NCBI GenBank assembly: GCA_004331795.1 | Contig: SJSR01000001.1 | Span: 434,001 to 498,000, forward strand | Origin: Erythrobacteraceae bacterium CFH 75059 | GTDB lineage: Bacteria; Pseudomonadota; Alphaproteobacteria; Sphingomonadales; Sphingomonadaceae | Reading direction: 5' to 3' | Length of the DNA: 64,000 bases | Part shown: positions 27,317-36,311 of the stretch, piece after piece | How the letters are laid out: each line of letters begins with the position of its first letter | Numbering within the stretch: the stretch's first letter is position 1 | Position numbers and translations under genes: made by a program | The notes under the pieces: model-generated | The model's database searches: none | What the model was told of the DNA's origin: nothing | The model's input: only the letters and a program-made list of their open reading frames with translations

Positions 27317-27625
27317 ATGCCGCTCGTTCGCGCTTCGGGCAGACCGGATGCGGACGTGCCGTATCATCCGCCGGTCAAGCAGTCGGTGACGCTTGCCGGC
27401 CACCAGACCTCGGTCAGCCTCGAACCGCTATACTGGGAACTGCTGCGCACGGCCGCGCAAGAGGAGGGCAAGTCCCTCAACGCGCTGGTCGCGGCGATCG
27501 ACGCGGAACGGCTGCGCGTGGCAAGGCCGCCGGGTCTTGCCGGCGCGATCCGCGTCTGGCTCACCATGCGGCTGATCGGGATGGCGGGGGACGGCGCAGC
27601 CCTGCGCCCGTCCCCGCCGGAGTGA
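27317..27625 (+). CDS. Ribbon-helix-helix domain protein
   Basis: A 102-residue protein whose middle part (about residues 20-65) matches the RHH family found in many alphaproteobacteria: KQSVTLAGHQTSVSLE forms the beta strand region, then YWELLRTAAQEEGKSLNALVAAID gives the two helices (quoted in part: GKSLNALVAAID). It may bind DNA as a dimer. The start is uncertain: ATG at 27317 has GGAG very close, TTG at 27314 and GTG at 27356 are alternatives, and the last begins right before conserved sequence. No antitoxin-toxin partner lies beside it. Confidence 0.78.
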   Translation: MPLVRASGRPDADVPYHPPVKQSVTLAGHQTSVSLEPLYWELLRTAAQEEGKSLNALVAAIDAERLRVARPPGLAGAIRVWLTMRLIGMAGDGAALRPSPPE

Positions 27626-27640
27626 CACCCGCAGGTGTCA
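27623..27640. terminator. Symmetric hairpin holding both convergent stop codons
   Basis: TGACACC and its complement GGTGTCA around a 4-nt loop. The left arm begins with the stop codon of the RHH gene (27623-27625) and the right arm ends with that of the minus-strand small membrane protein (27638-27640). There is no T tract; a bidirectional weak terminator or mRNA 3' structure is likely. Confidence 0.45.
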
Positions 27641-27865
27641 GTAGGTCGCGGGCGGATCGCTCGCCGGGAAGGTCTGGTCGAGCGCCTCGTCCGTCTTGCT
27701 CCACGACTGGGCGTTGTCCCGCATGGACGACACGCCCGCGTCGCGGATGGTCGCATCGCCCTGGTTGCCGGCGAAGGCCGGACGGGACGGGTTGGCGAAG
27801 TTCTTTTCGTAGTACTTGTAGCCGGCGTAGCCGAGGCCGCCGAGAACAGCGAGTTTGAGCAACAT
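27638..27865 (-). CDS. Small predicted membrane-anchored protein
   Basis: A 75-residue protein beginning MLLKLAVLGGLGYAGYKYYEK, a glycine-rich hydrophobic N-terminal segment that could be one membrane helix, followed by a polar tail of about 50 residues. I do not recognise a named domain. A GGAG with proper spacing precedes the ATG, and a GGAAA-16 bp-CGTT element lies upstream, so it may be part of the general stress response. Convergent with the RHH gene. Confidence 0.7.
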   Translation of the reverse strand: MLLKLAVLGGLGYAGYKYYEKNFANPSRPAFAGNQGDATIRDAGVSSMRDNAQSWSKTDEALDQTFPASDPPATY

Positions 27866-27928
27866 GTCGAGTCTCCTTACGGCGCATTAACCCGCAAGGC
27901 GCGGATTGGGTCCGCTCCGTCTGCCGCA

Positions 27929-27953
27929 AACGGGAGGCTAGACGTCATTTTCC
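27929..27953 (-). promoter_or_regulatory. Candidate EcfG-like promoter of the small membrane protein
   Basis: On the minus strand GGAAA, 16 bp, CGTT, one base off the EcfG consensus GGAAC. The -35 part lies within the last codons of murA. It is 63 bp from the start codon. Confidence 0.33.
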
Positions 27954-29221
27954 CGGCGGATGTCCGCACCGGCGAGGGCCAGCTTCTCCTCCAGCCGCTC
28001 GTAGCCGCGGTCGAGATGGTAGATCCGCCGCACCTGCGTCTCGCCCTCGGCCGCCAGCGCGGCAATGACGAGACTCATCGACGCGCGCAGATCGGTGGCC
28101 ATCACCTCGGCCCCCACCAGCCGCGCGGGGCCGTGCACCGTGGCCGTTCGCCCGGCCGTTTCGATCACCGCGCCCATGCGGCGCAATTCGGGCACGTGCA
28201 TGTAGCGGTTCTCGAAGATCGTCTCGTGCAGGACGCTGTCGCCCTGCGCCTGGGTCAGCAGGCTCATCAGCTGCGCCTGCATGTCGGTGGCAAGGCCCGG
28301 ATAGGGCGCCGTTTCGAGGTCGACGGCGCGCAGGCCCTCGTTGGCGGCGACCGTGACGCCGCGCGGGTCGTGCGACACCTCGACACCCGCTCTGCGCAGC
28401 GCGTCGATCGTCGCGCCCATGGTGTCCGCGTCAGCGCCCTCGAGCCGCACCGAACCGCCGGTGATGGCCGCAGCGCACGCATAGGAGCCGGCTTCGATCC
28501 TGTCGGGCATCACCCGGTAGGTGGCTCCATGAAGGCGAGGCACGCCGGTGATCACCAGCTCGCCGCTGCCGATCCCCTCGATCTGCGCCCCCATGGCGGT
28601 GAGCAGCCGGCACAGATCGACGATCTCCGGCTCCCTCGCGGCGTTCGAAAGCCTGGAGACGCCCTTGGCCAGCACCGCCGCCATGACTGCGTTCTCGGTG
28701 GCTCCGACCGACACCACGGGGAATCGGAAGTCCCCTCCGGCCAGCCCGCCGCCCGGCGCCACCGCACGCACATAGCCCTGCGCCAGCTCGACCCTCGCAC
28801 CCAGCGCCTCGAGCGCCTTGAGGTGCAGATCGATCGGCCGGTCGCCGATGGCACAGCCGCCGGGCAGCGACACGGTGGCATCGCCCGCGCGGGCCAGCAA
28901 CGGTCCCAGGACCAGGATCGAGGCCCTCATCCGGCGCACGAGGTCGTAGGGCGCCACGGTGGAGGTCAGCCGCGTCGCCTCCAGTGTCACGACGCGCCCG
29001 AAATCGTCTGGCCGCGATCCCTGAATGGTGTGCGCGACGCCGAACTGCCCCATGAGGTGCTGGAACCCGTCGATGTCGGCCAGCCGCGGCAGGTTGCGCA
29101 GGGTGACCGGCTCGTCCGTCAGCAGCGCGCAGGGCAGCAGGGTCAGGGCGGAATTCTTGGCCCCCGAGATCGGGATGGTGCCCGACAGCCGGTTGCCGCC
29201 GCGGATGATCAGCTTGTCCAT
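27938..29221 (-). CDS. murA: UDP-N-acetylglucosamine 1-carboxyvinyltransferase
   Basis: First committed step of peptidoglycan synthesis, transferring enolpyruvate from PEP to UDP-GlcNAc; target of fosfomycin. The 427-residue protein has ISGAKNSAL near the N-terminus and the active-site loop [11 protein letters not shown] with Cys at about residue 123, so fosfomycin sensitivity of the enzyme is expected (family knowledge). The start MDKLIIRGG at 29221 has AAGGG upstream; a GTG two codons earlier is possible. It diverges from galU with 86 bp between starts. Confidence 0.96.
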   Translation of the reverse strand: MDKLIIRGGNRLSGTIPISGAKNSALTLLPCALLTDEPVTLRNLPRLADIDGFQHLMGQFGVAHTIQGSRPDDFGRVVTLEATRLTSTVAPYDLVRRMRASILVLGPLLARAGDATVSLPGGCAIGDRPIDLHLKALEALGARVELAQGYVRAVAPGGGLAGGDFRFPVVSVGATENAVMAAVLAKGVSRLSNAAREPEIVDLCRLLTAMGAQIEGIGSGELVITGVPRLHGATYRVMPDRIEAGSYACAAAITGGSVRLEGADADTMGATIDALRRAGVEVSHDPRGVTVAANEGLRAVDLETAPYPGLATDMQAQLMSLLTQAQGDSVLHETIFENRYMHVPELRRMGAVIETAGRTATVHGPARLVGAEVMATDLRASMSLVIAALAAEGETQVRRIYHLDRGYERLEEKLALAGADIRRENDV

Positions 29222-29307
29222 CGCCACCCTTTAGCTTGGTCCCGGCGCGGAACAAGATGGCTGCCGGCGGTTGACGCCCGCCCGACCCGCCGCCAAGGCC
29301 CGGCACC

Positions 29308-30195
29308 ATGAGCAGCCACAAACCCATCCGCAAGGCCGTGTTCCCGGTTGCCGGGCTCGGCACCCGTTTTCTGCCGGCCACCAAGGCGATCCCCAAGGAG
29401 CTTTTGCCGGTGGTCGACCGCCCGCTGATCCAGTACGCGGTGGACGAGGCGCGCGAGGTGGGGATCGAGCAGATGATCTTCGTCACCGGCCGGGGCAAGA
29501 CCGCCATCGTCGAGCATTTCGACATCGCCTACGAGCTTGAGGACACCATGCGCGAGCGGGGCAAGGATCTGTCGGTCCTCGATCCGACCCGCGCGACCCC
29601 CGGCGACATCATTACCGTTCGCCAGCAGGTGCCGCTGGGGCTTGGCCACGCCATCTGGTGCGCGCGGGCCATCGTCGGCGACGAGCCGTTCGCCATCCTG
29701 CTGCCCGACGAGCTGATGGTCGCGGCCAAAGGCGGCGGGACCGGGTGCATGACCCAGATGGTCGACGCCTACCGCGAGGTGGGGGGCAACCTCGTCTCGG
29801 TGCTGGAGGTTCCGCACGAGGAGGTCAGCTCCTACGGGGTTATCGCGCCGGGCGCGAGCCGGGGCGCGTTGACGGAGGTGACGGGCCTTGTGGAAAAGCC
29901 GGCGGTTGCCGACGCCCCGTCGAACAAGATCGTGTCGGGCCGCTACATCCTGCAGCCGGACGTCATGCGTGTCCTGGAGACGCAGGGCAAGGGCGCGGGA
30001 GGCGAAATCCAGCTCACCGACGCCATGGCGCAGATGATCGGCCGGCAACCCTTCCACGCCGTGACCTTTGCCGGCAGGCGCTTCGATTGCGGCAGCAAGA
30101 CCGGTTTTGTCGAGGCCACTCTTGCCCTCGCGCTCGAGCGCGCCGACATGGGTGCGGAGGTGCGCGCCATGGCGGAACGGCTGCTCAGGGACTGA
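29308..30195 (+). CDS. galU: UTP-glucose-1-phosphate uridylyltransferase
   Basis: Makes UDP-glucose for polysaccharide, LPS core and exopolysaccharide synthesis. The 295-residue protein has the nucleotide-binding start FPVAGLGTRFLPATKAIPKE (residues about 12-31, quoted in full at 20), then VDEAREVGIEQ, LPDEL and the sugar-binding VEKP. The length is normal for bacterial GalU. It stands alone, with a large hairpin after it. Confidence 0.95.
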   Translation: MSSHKPIRKAVFPVAGLGTRFLPATKAIPKELLPVVDRPLIQYAVDEAREVGIEQMIFVTGRGKTAIVEHFDIAYELEDTMRERGKDLSVLDPTRATPGDIITVRQQVPLGLGHAIWCARAIVGDEPFAILLPDELMVAAKGGGTGCMTQMVDAYREVGGNLVSVLEVPHEEVSSYGVIAPGASRGALTEVTGLVEKPAVADAPSNKIVSGRYILQPDVMRVLETQGKGAGGEIQLTDAMAQMIGRQPFHAVTFAGRRFDCGSKTGFVEATLALALERADMGAEVRAMAERLLRD

Positions 30196-30256
30196 CGGCG
30201 GCACCAGGCGCGCGGAACGCCTTGGCAGGTTTGTCTCGCGCGGGGCGCCGGCGCCT

Positions 30257-30300
30257 CGAGGCCAGCCCGGCCTGGGCAAGGGTTGCCAAGGCCGGCCTCG
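30257..30300 (+). terminator. Large imperfect hairpin downstream of galU
   Basis: CGAGGCC and its complement GGCCTCG close a long, partly paired structure of 44 nt in which GGCC and TTGCC/GGCAA segments can also pair. GTTTCT follows it. It is a candidate galU terminator about 60 bp past the stop; the T tract is weak. Confidence 0.42.
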
Positions 30301-30383
30301 GTTTCTAAGCGCAGGGCCATGCGGTGGGAGCACGGAGGACGCCGGCGACGCGCGGCACGCCGGAACGCAAGGTCTGCCCGGGC

Positions 30384-33233
30384 ATGATCCTGCTGCTCAC
30401 CTGCATGCTGCCGTTTCTCGGCGCGCTGGCCGTTGCGCTCGCCGCGCGGACGGGGCGTAACACGCAGGCGATCCTTGCCGGTGCCGCAACGTCGGCCGCC
30501 CTTGTGCTTATTCTGCTCCAGGCGCCGCAGGTGCTCGCGGGCACCACGAGCGCCTTTGCCATGCCCTGGGTTCCGGCTCTCGGTCTTGAGGCGTCGCTGT
30601 TCATGGATCCGCTCGGACTGATGTTCGCCGGCCTGATCCTCGGCATCGGCATCCTGATCATCACTTACGCCCGCTTCTACCTCGCGGCCGAGGATTCGAT
30701 GCCGCGATTTCTCACATTCCTGATGCTGTTTCAGGGCGCGATGCTGGGCATCGTCCTGTCGGACAACGTCCTGCTGCTGCTGATCTTCTGGGAGCTGACG
30801 AGCCTGTCGTCCTTCCTGCTGATCGGCTTCTGGAGCCACAAGGCAGAAGGGCGGCAGGGCGCGCGCATGGCGCTGGCGGTGACGGGCGGCGGGGGGCTGG
30901 CGCTGATCGCGGGGCTGCTGATCCTCGGCCGTGTGGCGGGCTCCTACAACCTGACCGACATCCTGCTGGCCGGTCTCGTCATCCAGGGCTCGCCCCTGTA
31001 CACGCCGGCGCTGGTCCTGATCCTGGTCGGCTGCTTCGCCAAGTCGGCACAGTTCCCGTTCCACTTCTGGCTGCCGCGGGCCATGGCTGCGCCGACTCCG
31101 GTCAGCGCCTATCTTCACAGCGCCACCATGGTGAAGGCGGGCGTGTTCCTGCTGGCGCGGCTGTGGCCGGTGCTCTCGGGGACGGAGCTGTGGTTCTATC
31201 TCGTGGCGACCACCGGCATGGTGACGATGTTCGTCGGCGCCGCGATCGCCCTGTTCAAGGACGATCTGAAGGCTCTGCTCGCCTATTCCACCGTCAGCCA
31301 CCTCGGCCTGCTGACGATGCTGCTCGGCTTCGGGACGCCCATGGCTGCGGTGGTCGCCGTGTTCCACATCCTGAATCACGCGACCTTCAAGGCGGCGCTG
31401 TTCATGAACGCCGGGATTGTCGATCACGAGGTCGGAACCCGCGACGTGCGCCGGCTGGGCGGCCTGGTGCATCTGATGCCGATCGCCACCACCATCGCGG
31501 TGGTCGCCGGCCTGTCGATGGCCGGGCTTCCGCCATTCAACGGCTTCATTTCCAAGGAGATGATGCTGGAGGAGGCGGGCCGGACCGTCTGGGCCGAACT
31601 GACATGGCTGATCCCGCTGGTGGCGACGCTCGCGGCGCTGCTCTCGGCCGCCTACTCCTTCCGCTATGTCAGCCACGTGTTCTTCGGCCCGCGCCGTCAT
31701 GACTATCCCCGCGCGCCGCATGATCCCGGCGCCGGGCTGTGGGGTCCGCCGGCGGTTCTGGCCGCGCTCGTCGTGCTCATCGGATTCTTCCCCGCCACGA
31801 TCGCTGGCCCGCTGGTGCAGCCGGTCGCGGCGGCGGTGATCGGGGCCGAGCCGCCCTATTTCGCGCTCAAGATGTGGCACGGGTTCACCCCCGCCCTGTT
31901 CATGAGCGTGCTGGCCGTCGCCGGCGGAGCCGCCGTGCTGTGGCGCCATGGCGAGGCGGTGCGGATGTGGCAGCGCGTGCCGGTGCCGGATGCGAAGCGC
32001 GCCTTCGACGCCGTCGTCGCGGCCTTGGTCGGGGCGAGTCGCGTCGTCACCGACACGCTGCACACCGGCACGCTTCAGCGGTCGCTGTTCGTGCTGTTTG
32101 CCGCCACCTTCCTCCTTGCGGTCGAGGGGTTGAGCGTCGGCGGACTGGGCGGCGCGACCCGCGCCGGCATCCCAGCCTCGGGGGTCGCCGTGGCCGCGTG
32201 GCTCGCTCTGGTCGCCGGCGCGGTGGCGGTGGTCGTCTCGGCGCGGCAGCGGTTCCTGGCGCTCATCTACATCAGCGTCATCGGCCTCATCGTCTCGCTC
32301 GGCTTCGTCTATCTGTCCGCGCCCGATCTCGCGCTGACGCAGATTTCCGTCGAGGTGGTGACGATCCTGCTGCTGCTGCTCGCGCTCAATCTCCTGCCCA
32401 AGACACCGCAGCCGACGAGTTCGCGCCTGCGGCGGGCGCGCGACGCCGTGCTGGCAGGCATCGTCGGCGCCGGCGTCGGCTGGCTGGCGCTGGCAGTCAT
32501 GACCCGGGCGCCGCGCGACCCAATCTCGGCCTTCCACTGGGCGCAGGCGAAGCCGGGCGGAGGCGGAACCAACGTGGTCAACGTGACACTGGTGGATTTC
32601 CGCGGCTTCGACACCTTCGGCGAGATCATCGTGCTCGGCATCGCCGCGCTGGCCATCTACGCCTTGCTCAAAACGGCGGTCAGAGGGGTGGCGGGTCGGC
32701 GGCTTCTCGCCTGGGTGCCGGAGACGCCGGAATCGCCGGAGAGGCACCCGATGATGCTGGTGGTGGCGAGCCGCCTCGTGCTGCCGATCGCGCTGGTCGT
32801 CGGGCTGTTCCTGTTCCTGCGCGGGCACAATCTGCCCGGCGGCGGCTTCATCGCCGGTCTGGTGTTCTCCATCGCGCTTCTCGTGCAGTTCATGGCGTCG
32901 GGCTATGCCTGGGCCGATGCGCGCAAGCGGCTCGAGCGGCACACGCTGATTGCCGGCGGCGTGCTGGTGGCGGCGGCGACGGGTCTGGGATCTCTCGCCT
33001 TCGGCGCGCCCTTCCTGACCAGCACCTTTGAATACATCACCTGGCCGCTCGTCGGGCAGTTCGAGCTGGCCTCGGCGCTGCTGTTCGATGTGGGCGTGTC
33101 GCTGGCGGTGGTGGGCGCGGTGCTGCTGGCGCTTGGTCAGCTGGCCAATCTGATGCAGCGGGCCGCGCGGCTCGAGGTGGACGCCGAACCCATGGACATC
33201 GACCCGACACGCGGCGCGGGAGCGGTGCGATGA
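30384..33233 (+). CDS. mrpA: Mrp-type monovalent cation/proton antiporter, fused subunits A and B
   Basis: A 949-residue polytopic membrane protein. The N-terminal two thirds match MrpA/PhaA, a relative of complex I NuoL: PLGLMFAGLILGIGILIITYARFY (quoted in part: GILIITYARFY), FWELTSLSSFLLIGFW, ALLAYSTVSHLGLL and PFNGFISKEMMLEE. The C-terminal part (from about residue 790, MMLVVASRLVLPI and GHNLPGGGFIAGL) is the MnhB domain, so A and B are one polypeptide. First gene of mrpABCDEFG; it overlaps mrpC by 4 bp. Likely exchanges Na+ or K+ for H+ in alkaline or salt stress. Confidence 0.93.
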   Translation: MILLLTCMLPFLGALAVALAARTGRNTQAILAGAATSAALVLILLQAPQVLAGTTSAFAMPWVPALGLEASLFMDPLGLMFAGLILGIGILIITYARFYLAAEDSMPRFLTFLMLFQGAMLGIVLSDNVLLLLIFWELTSLSSFLLIGFWSHKAEGRQGARMALAVTGGGGLALIAGLLILGRVAGSYNLTDILLAGLVIQGSPLYTPALVLILVGCFAKSAQFPFHFWLPRAMAAPTPVSAYLHSATMVKAGVFLLARLWPVLSGTELWFYLVATTGMVTMFVGAAIALFKDDLKALLAYSTVSHLGLLTMLLGFGTPMAAVVAVFHILNHATFKAALFMNAGIVDHEVGTRDVRRLGGLVHLMPIATTIAVVAGLSMAGLPPFNGFISKEMMLEEAGRTVWAELTWLIPLVATLAALLSAAYSFRYVSHVFFGPRRHDYPRAPHDPGAGLWGPPAVLAALVVLIGFFPATIAGPLVQPVAAAVIGAEPPYFALKMWHGFTPALFMSVLAVAGGAAVLWRHGEAVRMWQRVPVPDAKRAFDAVVAALVGASRVVTDTLHTGTLQRSLFVLFAATFLLAVEGLSVGGLGGATRAGIPASGVAVAAWLALVAGAVAVVVSARQRFLALIYISVIGLIVSLGFVYLSAPDLALTQISVEVVTILLLLLALNLLPKTPQPTSSRLRRARDAVLAGIVGAGVGWLALAVMTRAPRDPISAFHWAQAKPGGGGTNVVNVTLVDFRGFDTFGEIIVLGIAALAIYALLKTAVRGVAGRRLLAWVPETPESPERHPMMLVVASRLVLPIALVVGLFLFLRGHNLPGGGFIAGLVFSIALLVQFMASGYAWADARKRLERHTLIAGGVLVAAATGLGSLAFGAPFLTSTFEYITWPLVGQFELASALLFDVGVSLAVVGAVLLALGQLANLMQRAARLEVDAEPMDIDPTRGAGAVR

Positions 33234-33619
33234 CGGTCGAACTGCTCGTTGCCAGCGCCATCGGAGTGATGACCGCTGCCGGCGTGTATCTGTGCCTGAG
33301 AGGCTCGACCTTCTCGGTGGTCCTCGGGCTGGCGATGCTGTCCTATGCCATCAACGCCTTCCTCTTCTCGATGGGCCGGCTGGTTGTGGACCGGCCTCCG
33401 ATCTACGATCCTTCGGCGCCCGGCTTCACCGATCCGCTGCCACAGGCGCTCGTGCTGACGGCGATCGTGATCGCGTTCGGTATGACCGCTCTGGTGGTGG
33501 TGCTTGCCCTGCGGTCCTATCTCGAATCGGGCACGGACGACGTGAACGGTGCGGGTGCCGAACCGCCCCCGGCGGACGGGGACGCACCGGACGATCCGGC
33601 GGAGCCGCCATGCACCTGA
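33230..33619 (+). CDS. mrpC: Mrp antiporter subunit C
   Basis: A 129-residue NuoK-like subunit with three membrane helices: ELLVASAIGVMTAAGVYLCL (quoted at 20), then SVVLGLAMLSYAINAFLF and LPQALVLTAIVIAFGMTALV (20). The conserved DPLPQALVLTAIVI region is typical of MnhC/MrpC. Its start overlaps mrpAB by 4 bp and its end overlaps mrpD by 10 bp, so the operon is translationally coupled. The C-terminal tail is acidic and Pro-rich. Confidence 0.93.
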   Translation: MTVELLVASAIGVMTAAGVYLCLRGSTFSVVLGLAMLSYAINAFLFSMGRLVVDRPPIYDPSAPGFTDPLPQALVLTAIVIAFGMTALVVVLALRSYLESGTDDVNGAGAEPPPADGDAPDDPAEPPCT

Positions 33620-35136
33620 TCGTTGCGCCCGTCCTCGTCCCGGCCGTGCTGGCAGCGCTGATGCTGCTCAGGCCCGCGCGGCTGACCCGGCTGGGTCAGC
33701 GCCTGTCCATCCTCGCCATGCTGGCGCAGCTCGCCATCGCGGTCGCGCTGATCGTGCTGAGCGCGGACGGCGAGGTGCGGGTCTACGAGCTGGGCAGCTG
33801 GCCCGCGCCCTACGGCATCGTGCTGGTCCTCGACCGGCTGGCCGCGCTGATGCTGCTGCTCGCCAGCGTGCTGGGGCTGGCGGTCCTCGCACACGCCGTG
33901 CTGACCCGTCACGATCAGCAGGGCTGGCATTTCCACCCGCTGTTCCAGTTCCAGATGCTGGGGCTGAACGGCGCCTTCCTCACCGGCGACCTGTTCAACC
34001 TGTTCGTGTTCTTCGAGGTGCTGCTGATCGCCTCCTACGGCCTGCTCCTGCACGGGCAGGGGGCGGCGCGCCTGCAGGCCGGGGTGCAATACGTGGTGGT
34101 GAACCTCGTCGGCTCCACCATCTTCCTCGTCGCCATCGGCGTGCTCTACGGCACGACCGGCACGCTCAACTTCGCCGACATGGCGCTGCGGGTCAGCACC
34201 GCTCCGCCGGAGGAGCAGGCCCTGATCCGCGCGGGGGCACAGATCCTCATCGCGGTGTTCGCGCTCAAGGCCGCGCTGCTGCCGCTCCACCTGTGGCTTC
34301 CCCGCGCCTACGCCAGCACCTCGGCGCCAGTGGCGGCCCTGTTCGCCATTCTCACCAAGGTGGGCGTCTATTCCATCATCCGCGTCACCACGTTGGTGTT
34401 CGGCGAAGAGGCCGGCGCGGCGGCCTGGGCGCCTGCGGGATGGCTGCTGCCGGCCGCCCTGCTCAGCGTACTTGTGGGGTTTGTCGGCCTGCTTGCCGCG
34501 CGGGAGCTGCGCCTCGGGGCCGCCTTCGGCGTGATTGGCTCCACCGGCACGCTGATGGTGGCGGCCTCCGTGTTCACCCCCGAGACAACCGCGGCGGCGC
34601 TGTTCTACCTGCCACACTCCACCCTCGCGGCCGCCTTGCTGTTTCTGGTGGCCGATCTGGTCCTCCGCCGCCGGGGAGAGCGGCAGGACCGGCTGGAGCC
34701 GGGGCCGTCCATGCCCGGCGCCGGCTTGCTGGCAGTCCTGTTCCTGCTGTCGGCCATCGCGCTGGCGGGACTGCCGCCGCTCTCGGGCTTCGTCGGCAAG
34801 CTGCTGATCCTGGCGTCGGTGGCCGACAACCCCGCTGCGTGGTGGATCTGGGGCACAATCCTCGTCACCACCTTCCTTGCCATCCTCGCACTGGCCAGAG
34901 CCGGCAGTGTCCTGTTCTGGACGCGGGACGATGCTCCTCCGCACCGGGAGCGTGTCCGAGCGGCCGTGCACGCGCCCCGCCTGGCGGCGCCCGCACTGAT
35001 GCTGGTCGCGGCGCTCGGTGCGCTGACGGTGTTTGCCGGCCCCGCCACCGCCTACACCCGCGCTGCCGCGGACCAGCTGCACAGCCGCACGGCGTACATC
35101 ACCGCCGTGCTGCCGGACTCAGGAGTCCGCCGGTGA
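33610..35136 (+). CDS. mrpD: Mrp antiporter subunit D
   Basis: A 508-residue NuoN/NuoM-like proton-channel subunit. Recognisable blocks: FLTGDLFNLFVFFEVLLIAS with the conserved Glu, FALKAALLPLHLWLPRAYA with the conserved Lys, LTKVGVYSIIRV, and LAGLPPLSGFVGKLLI. About 13-14 membrane helices. It overlaps mrpC by 10 bp and shares its last base with the mrpE start (TGATG). Essential for cation/proton exchange in characterised Mrp systems. Confidence 0.94.
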   Translation: MHLIVAPVLVPAVLAALMLLRPARLTRLGQRLSILAMLAQLAIAVALIVLSADGEVRVYELGSWPAPYGIVLVLDRLAALMLLLASVLGLAVLAHAVLTRHDQQGWHFHPLFQFQMLGLNGAFLTGDLFNLFVFFEVLLIASYGLLLHGQGAARLQAGVQYVVVNLVGSTIFLVAIGVLYGTTGTLNFADMALRVSTAPPEEQALIRAGAQILIAVFALKAALLPLHLWLPRAYASTSAPVAALFAILTKVGVYSIIRVTTLVFGEEAGAAAWAPAGWLLPAALLSVLVGFVGLLAARELRLGAAFGVIGSTGTLMVAASVFTPETTAAALFYLPHSTLAAALLFLVADLVLRRRGERQDRLEPGPSMPGAGLLAVLFLLSAIALAGLPPLSGFVGKLLILASVADNPAAWWIWGTILVTTFLAILALARAGSVLFWTRDDAPPHRERVRAAVHAPRLAAPALMLVAALGALTVFAGPATAYTRAAADQLHSRTAYITAVLPDSGVRR

Positions 35137-35624
35137 TGAAGCGTCTGCTCCCGCACCCTCTCCTGACGGTCACGCTGGTGGCGGTGTGGCTGCTGCTGCT
35201 GAACGGGTTCAGCATCGGGGCGCTCGTCGTCGGCTTCGTCATCGGCATCGTTGTCCCCCTGTTCACCGCGCCGTACTGGCCCGGCCGGCCGCGGGTGCGC
35301 CTTGGCTGGCCGCTGATCGATTATCTGGCGATTGTCCTGTGGGACATCGTCGTCGCCAACTTCCAGGTGGCCGCGATCATCCTGTTCCGCCGCAACCGCG
35401 ACCTGCGCTCGCGCTGGCTCGTGGTTCCGCTCGACGTGCGGCAGCCCGAGGCCATCACCCTGCTCGCCGGCACCGTCAGCCTGACGCCGGGCACGGTGTC
35501 GTCGGACATCGCCGCCGACGGACGCGCACTTCTGGTCCACACGCTCGACGCTGCCGATCCCGCGGCCGAGGTGGCGCGCATCAAGCAGCGTTACGAACGC
35601 CGGATCGCGAGGATCTTCACATGA
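35136..35624 (+). CDS. mrpE: Mrp antiporter subunit E
   Basis: A 162-residue subunit with two or three N-terminal membrane helices (about residues 10-65) and a cytosolic C-terminal domain carrying RSRWLVVPLDVRQPEAITLL (20) and the family hallmark TLTPGT in the variant SLTPGTVSSDI. The ATG at 35136 overlaps the mrpD stop; mrpF overlaps its end by 4 bp. Confidence 0.92.
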   Translation: MKRLLPHPLLTVTLVAVWLLLLNGFSIGALVVGFVIGIVVPLFTAPYWPGRPRVRLGWPLIDYLAIVLWDIVVANFQVAAIILFRRNRDLRSRWLVVPLDVRQPEAITLLAGTVSLTPGTVSSDIAADGRALLVHTLDAADPAAEVARIKQRYERRIARIFT

Positions 35625-35890
35625 TCGCAACGGCACTGGTCATCGGCTTCGCGCTCATCACGGCGGCCATCCTGCTCAATCTGTGGCGGCTGTTTGCCGG
35701 GCCAACCCCGTCCGACCGGATCCTGGCGCTCGACACGCTCGTCATCAACGCCATCGCGCTGACCGTGATGTTCGGGATCTACGAGCGCACCGCCTTCTAT
35801 TTCGAGGCAGGGGTGCTCCTCGCCCTCGTCGGCTTTGTCAGCTCCGTGGCCTATGCCAAGTTCCTGCTGCGCGGGGACATCGTGGAATGA
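35621..35890 (+). CDS. mrpF: Mrp antiporter subunit F
   Basis: An 89-residue, three-helix membrane subunit with RLFAGPTPSDRILALDTLVI, the conserved GPT..DRILALD signature of MrpF. Overlaps mrpE and mrpG by 4 bp each (ATGA). Required for assembly of the Mrp complex in known systems. Confidence 0.92.
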   Translation: MIATALVIGFALITAAILLNLWRLFAGPTPSDRILALDTLVINAIALTVMFGIYERTAFYFEAGVLLALVGFVSSVAYAKFLLRGDIVE

Positions 35891-36303
35891 CCGGGGCGAT
35901 GGCGCTTGCCGAACTCCTCATCAGCGCGCTTATCGTGCTTGGCGGAGCGTTCGCCTTCATCGGCTCGTGGGGACTGACGCGCCTGCCCTCGCTCATGACC
36001 CGGCTGCACGGTCCGACCAAGGCGACGACGCTCGGGGTGGGCAGCATTCTCATCGCCTCGATGCTGTTCTTTCCGATCTACGAACGCAGCTTCACCGCGC
36101 ACGAGCTGCTCATCACGATGTTCCTGTTCATCACCGCGCCGATCACCGCCAACATGATCGCCAAGGCGCACCTCCACCGCCAGGGACACGGCGTCGATCC
36201 CAATCCTGCGGACAGCACCGACGCGACGATCCCGGAGCCGGAACGCTGGTCGACCTTTACGCGTCCGCCGCGCGAACAGGAGCCGCTTCCGCCGGCCGAA
36301 TGA
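35887..36303 (+). CDS. mrpG: Mrp antiporter subunit G
   Basis: A 138-residue subunit with three membrane helices in the first 95 residues and the family segment LGGAFAFIGSWGLTRLPSL followed by MTRLHGPTKATTLGVGSIL (each under 20). A polar Pro/Glu-rich tail follows. It ends the antiporter operon 8 bp from the convergent transporter gene; no terminator hairpin is evident in that gap. Confidence 0.93.
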   Translation: MTGAMALAELLISALIVLGGAFAFIGSWGLTRLPSLMTRLHGPTKATTLGVGSILIASMLFFPIYERSFTAHELLITMFLFITAPITANMIAKAHLHRQGHGVDPNPADSTDATIPEPERWSTFTRPPREQEPLPPAE

Positions 36304-36311
36304 ACCCGCGT

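Noticed and set aside
29221-30195. murA-galU as a regulated envelope unit
   Set aside because: The genes are divergent with 86 bp between starts, and no shared operator could be recognised, so no functional link was claimed.
29943-32942. Minus-strand frame of about 1000 codons opposite galU and mrpAB
   Set aside because: Composition is His/Arg/Gln/Asp-rich nonsense with no domain, and it is exactly antisense to two well-supported genes.
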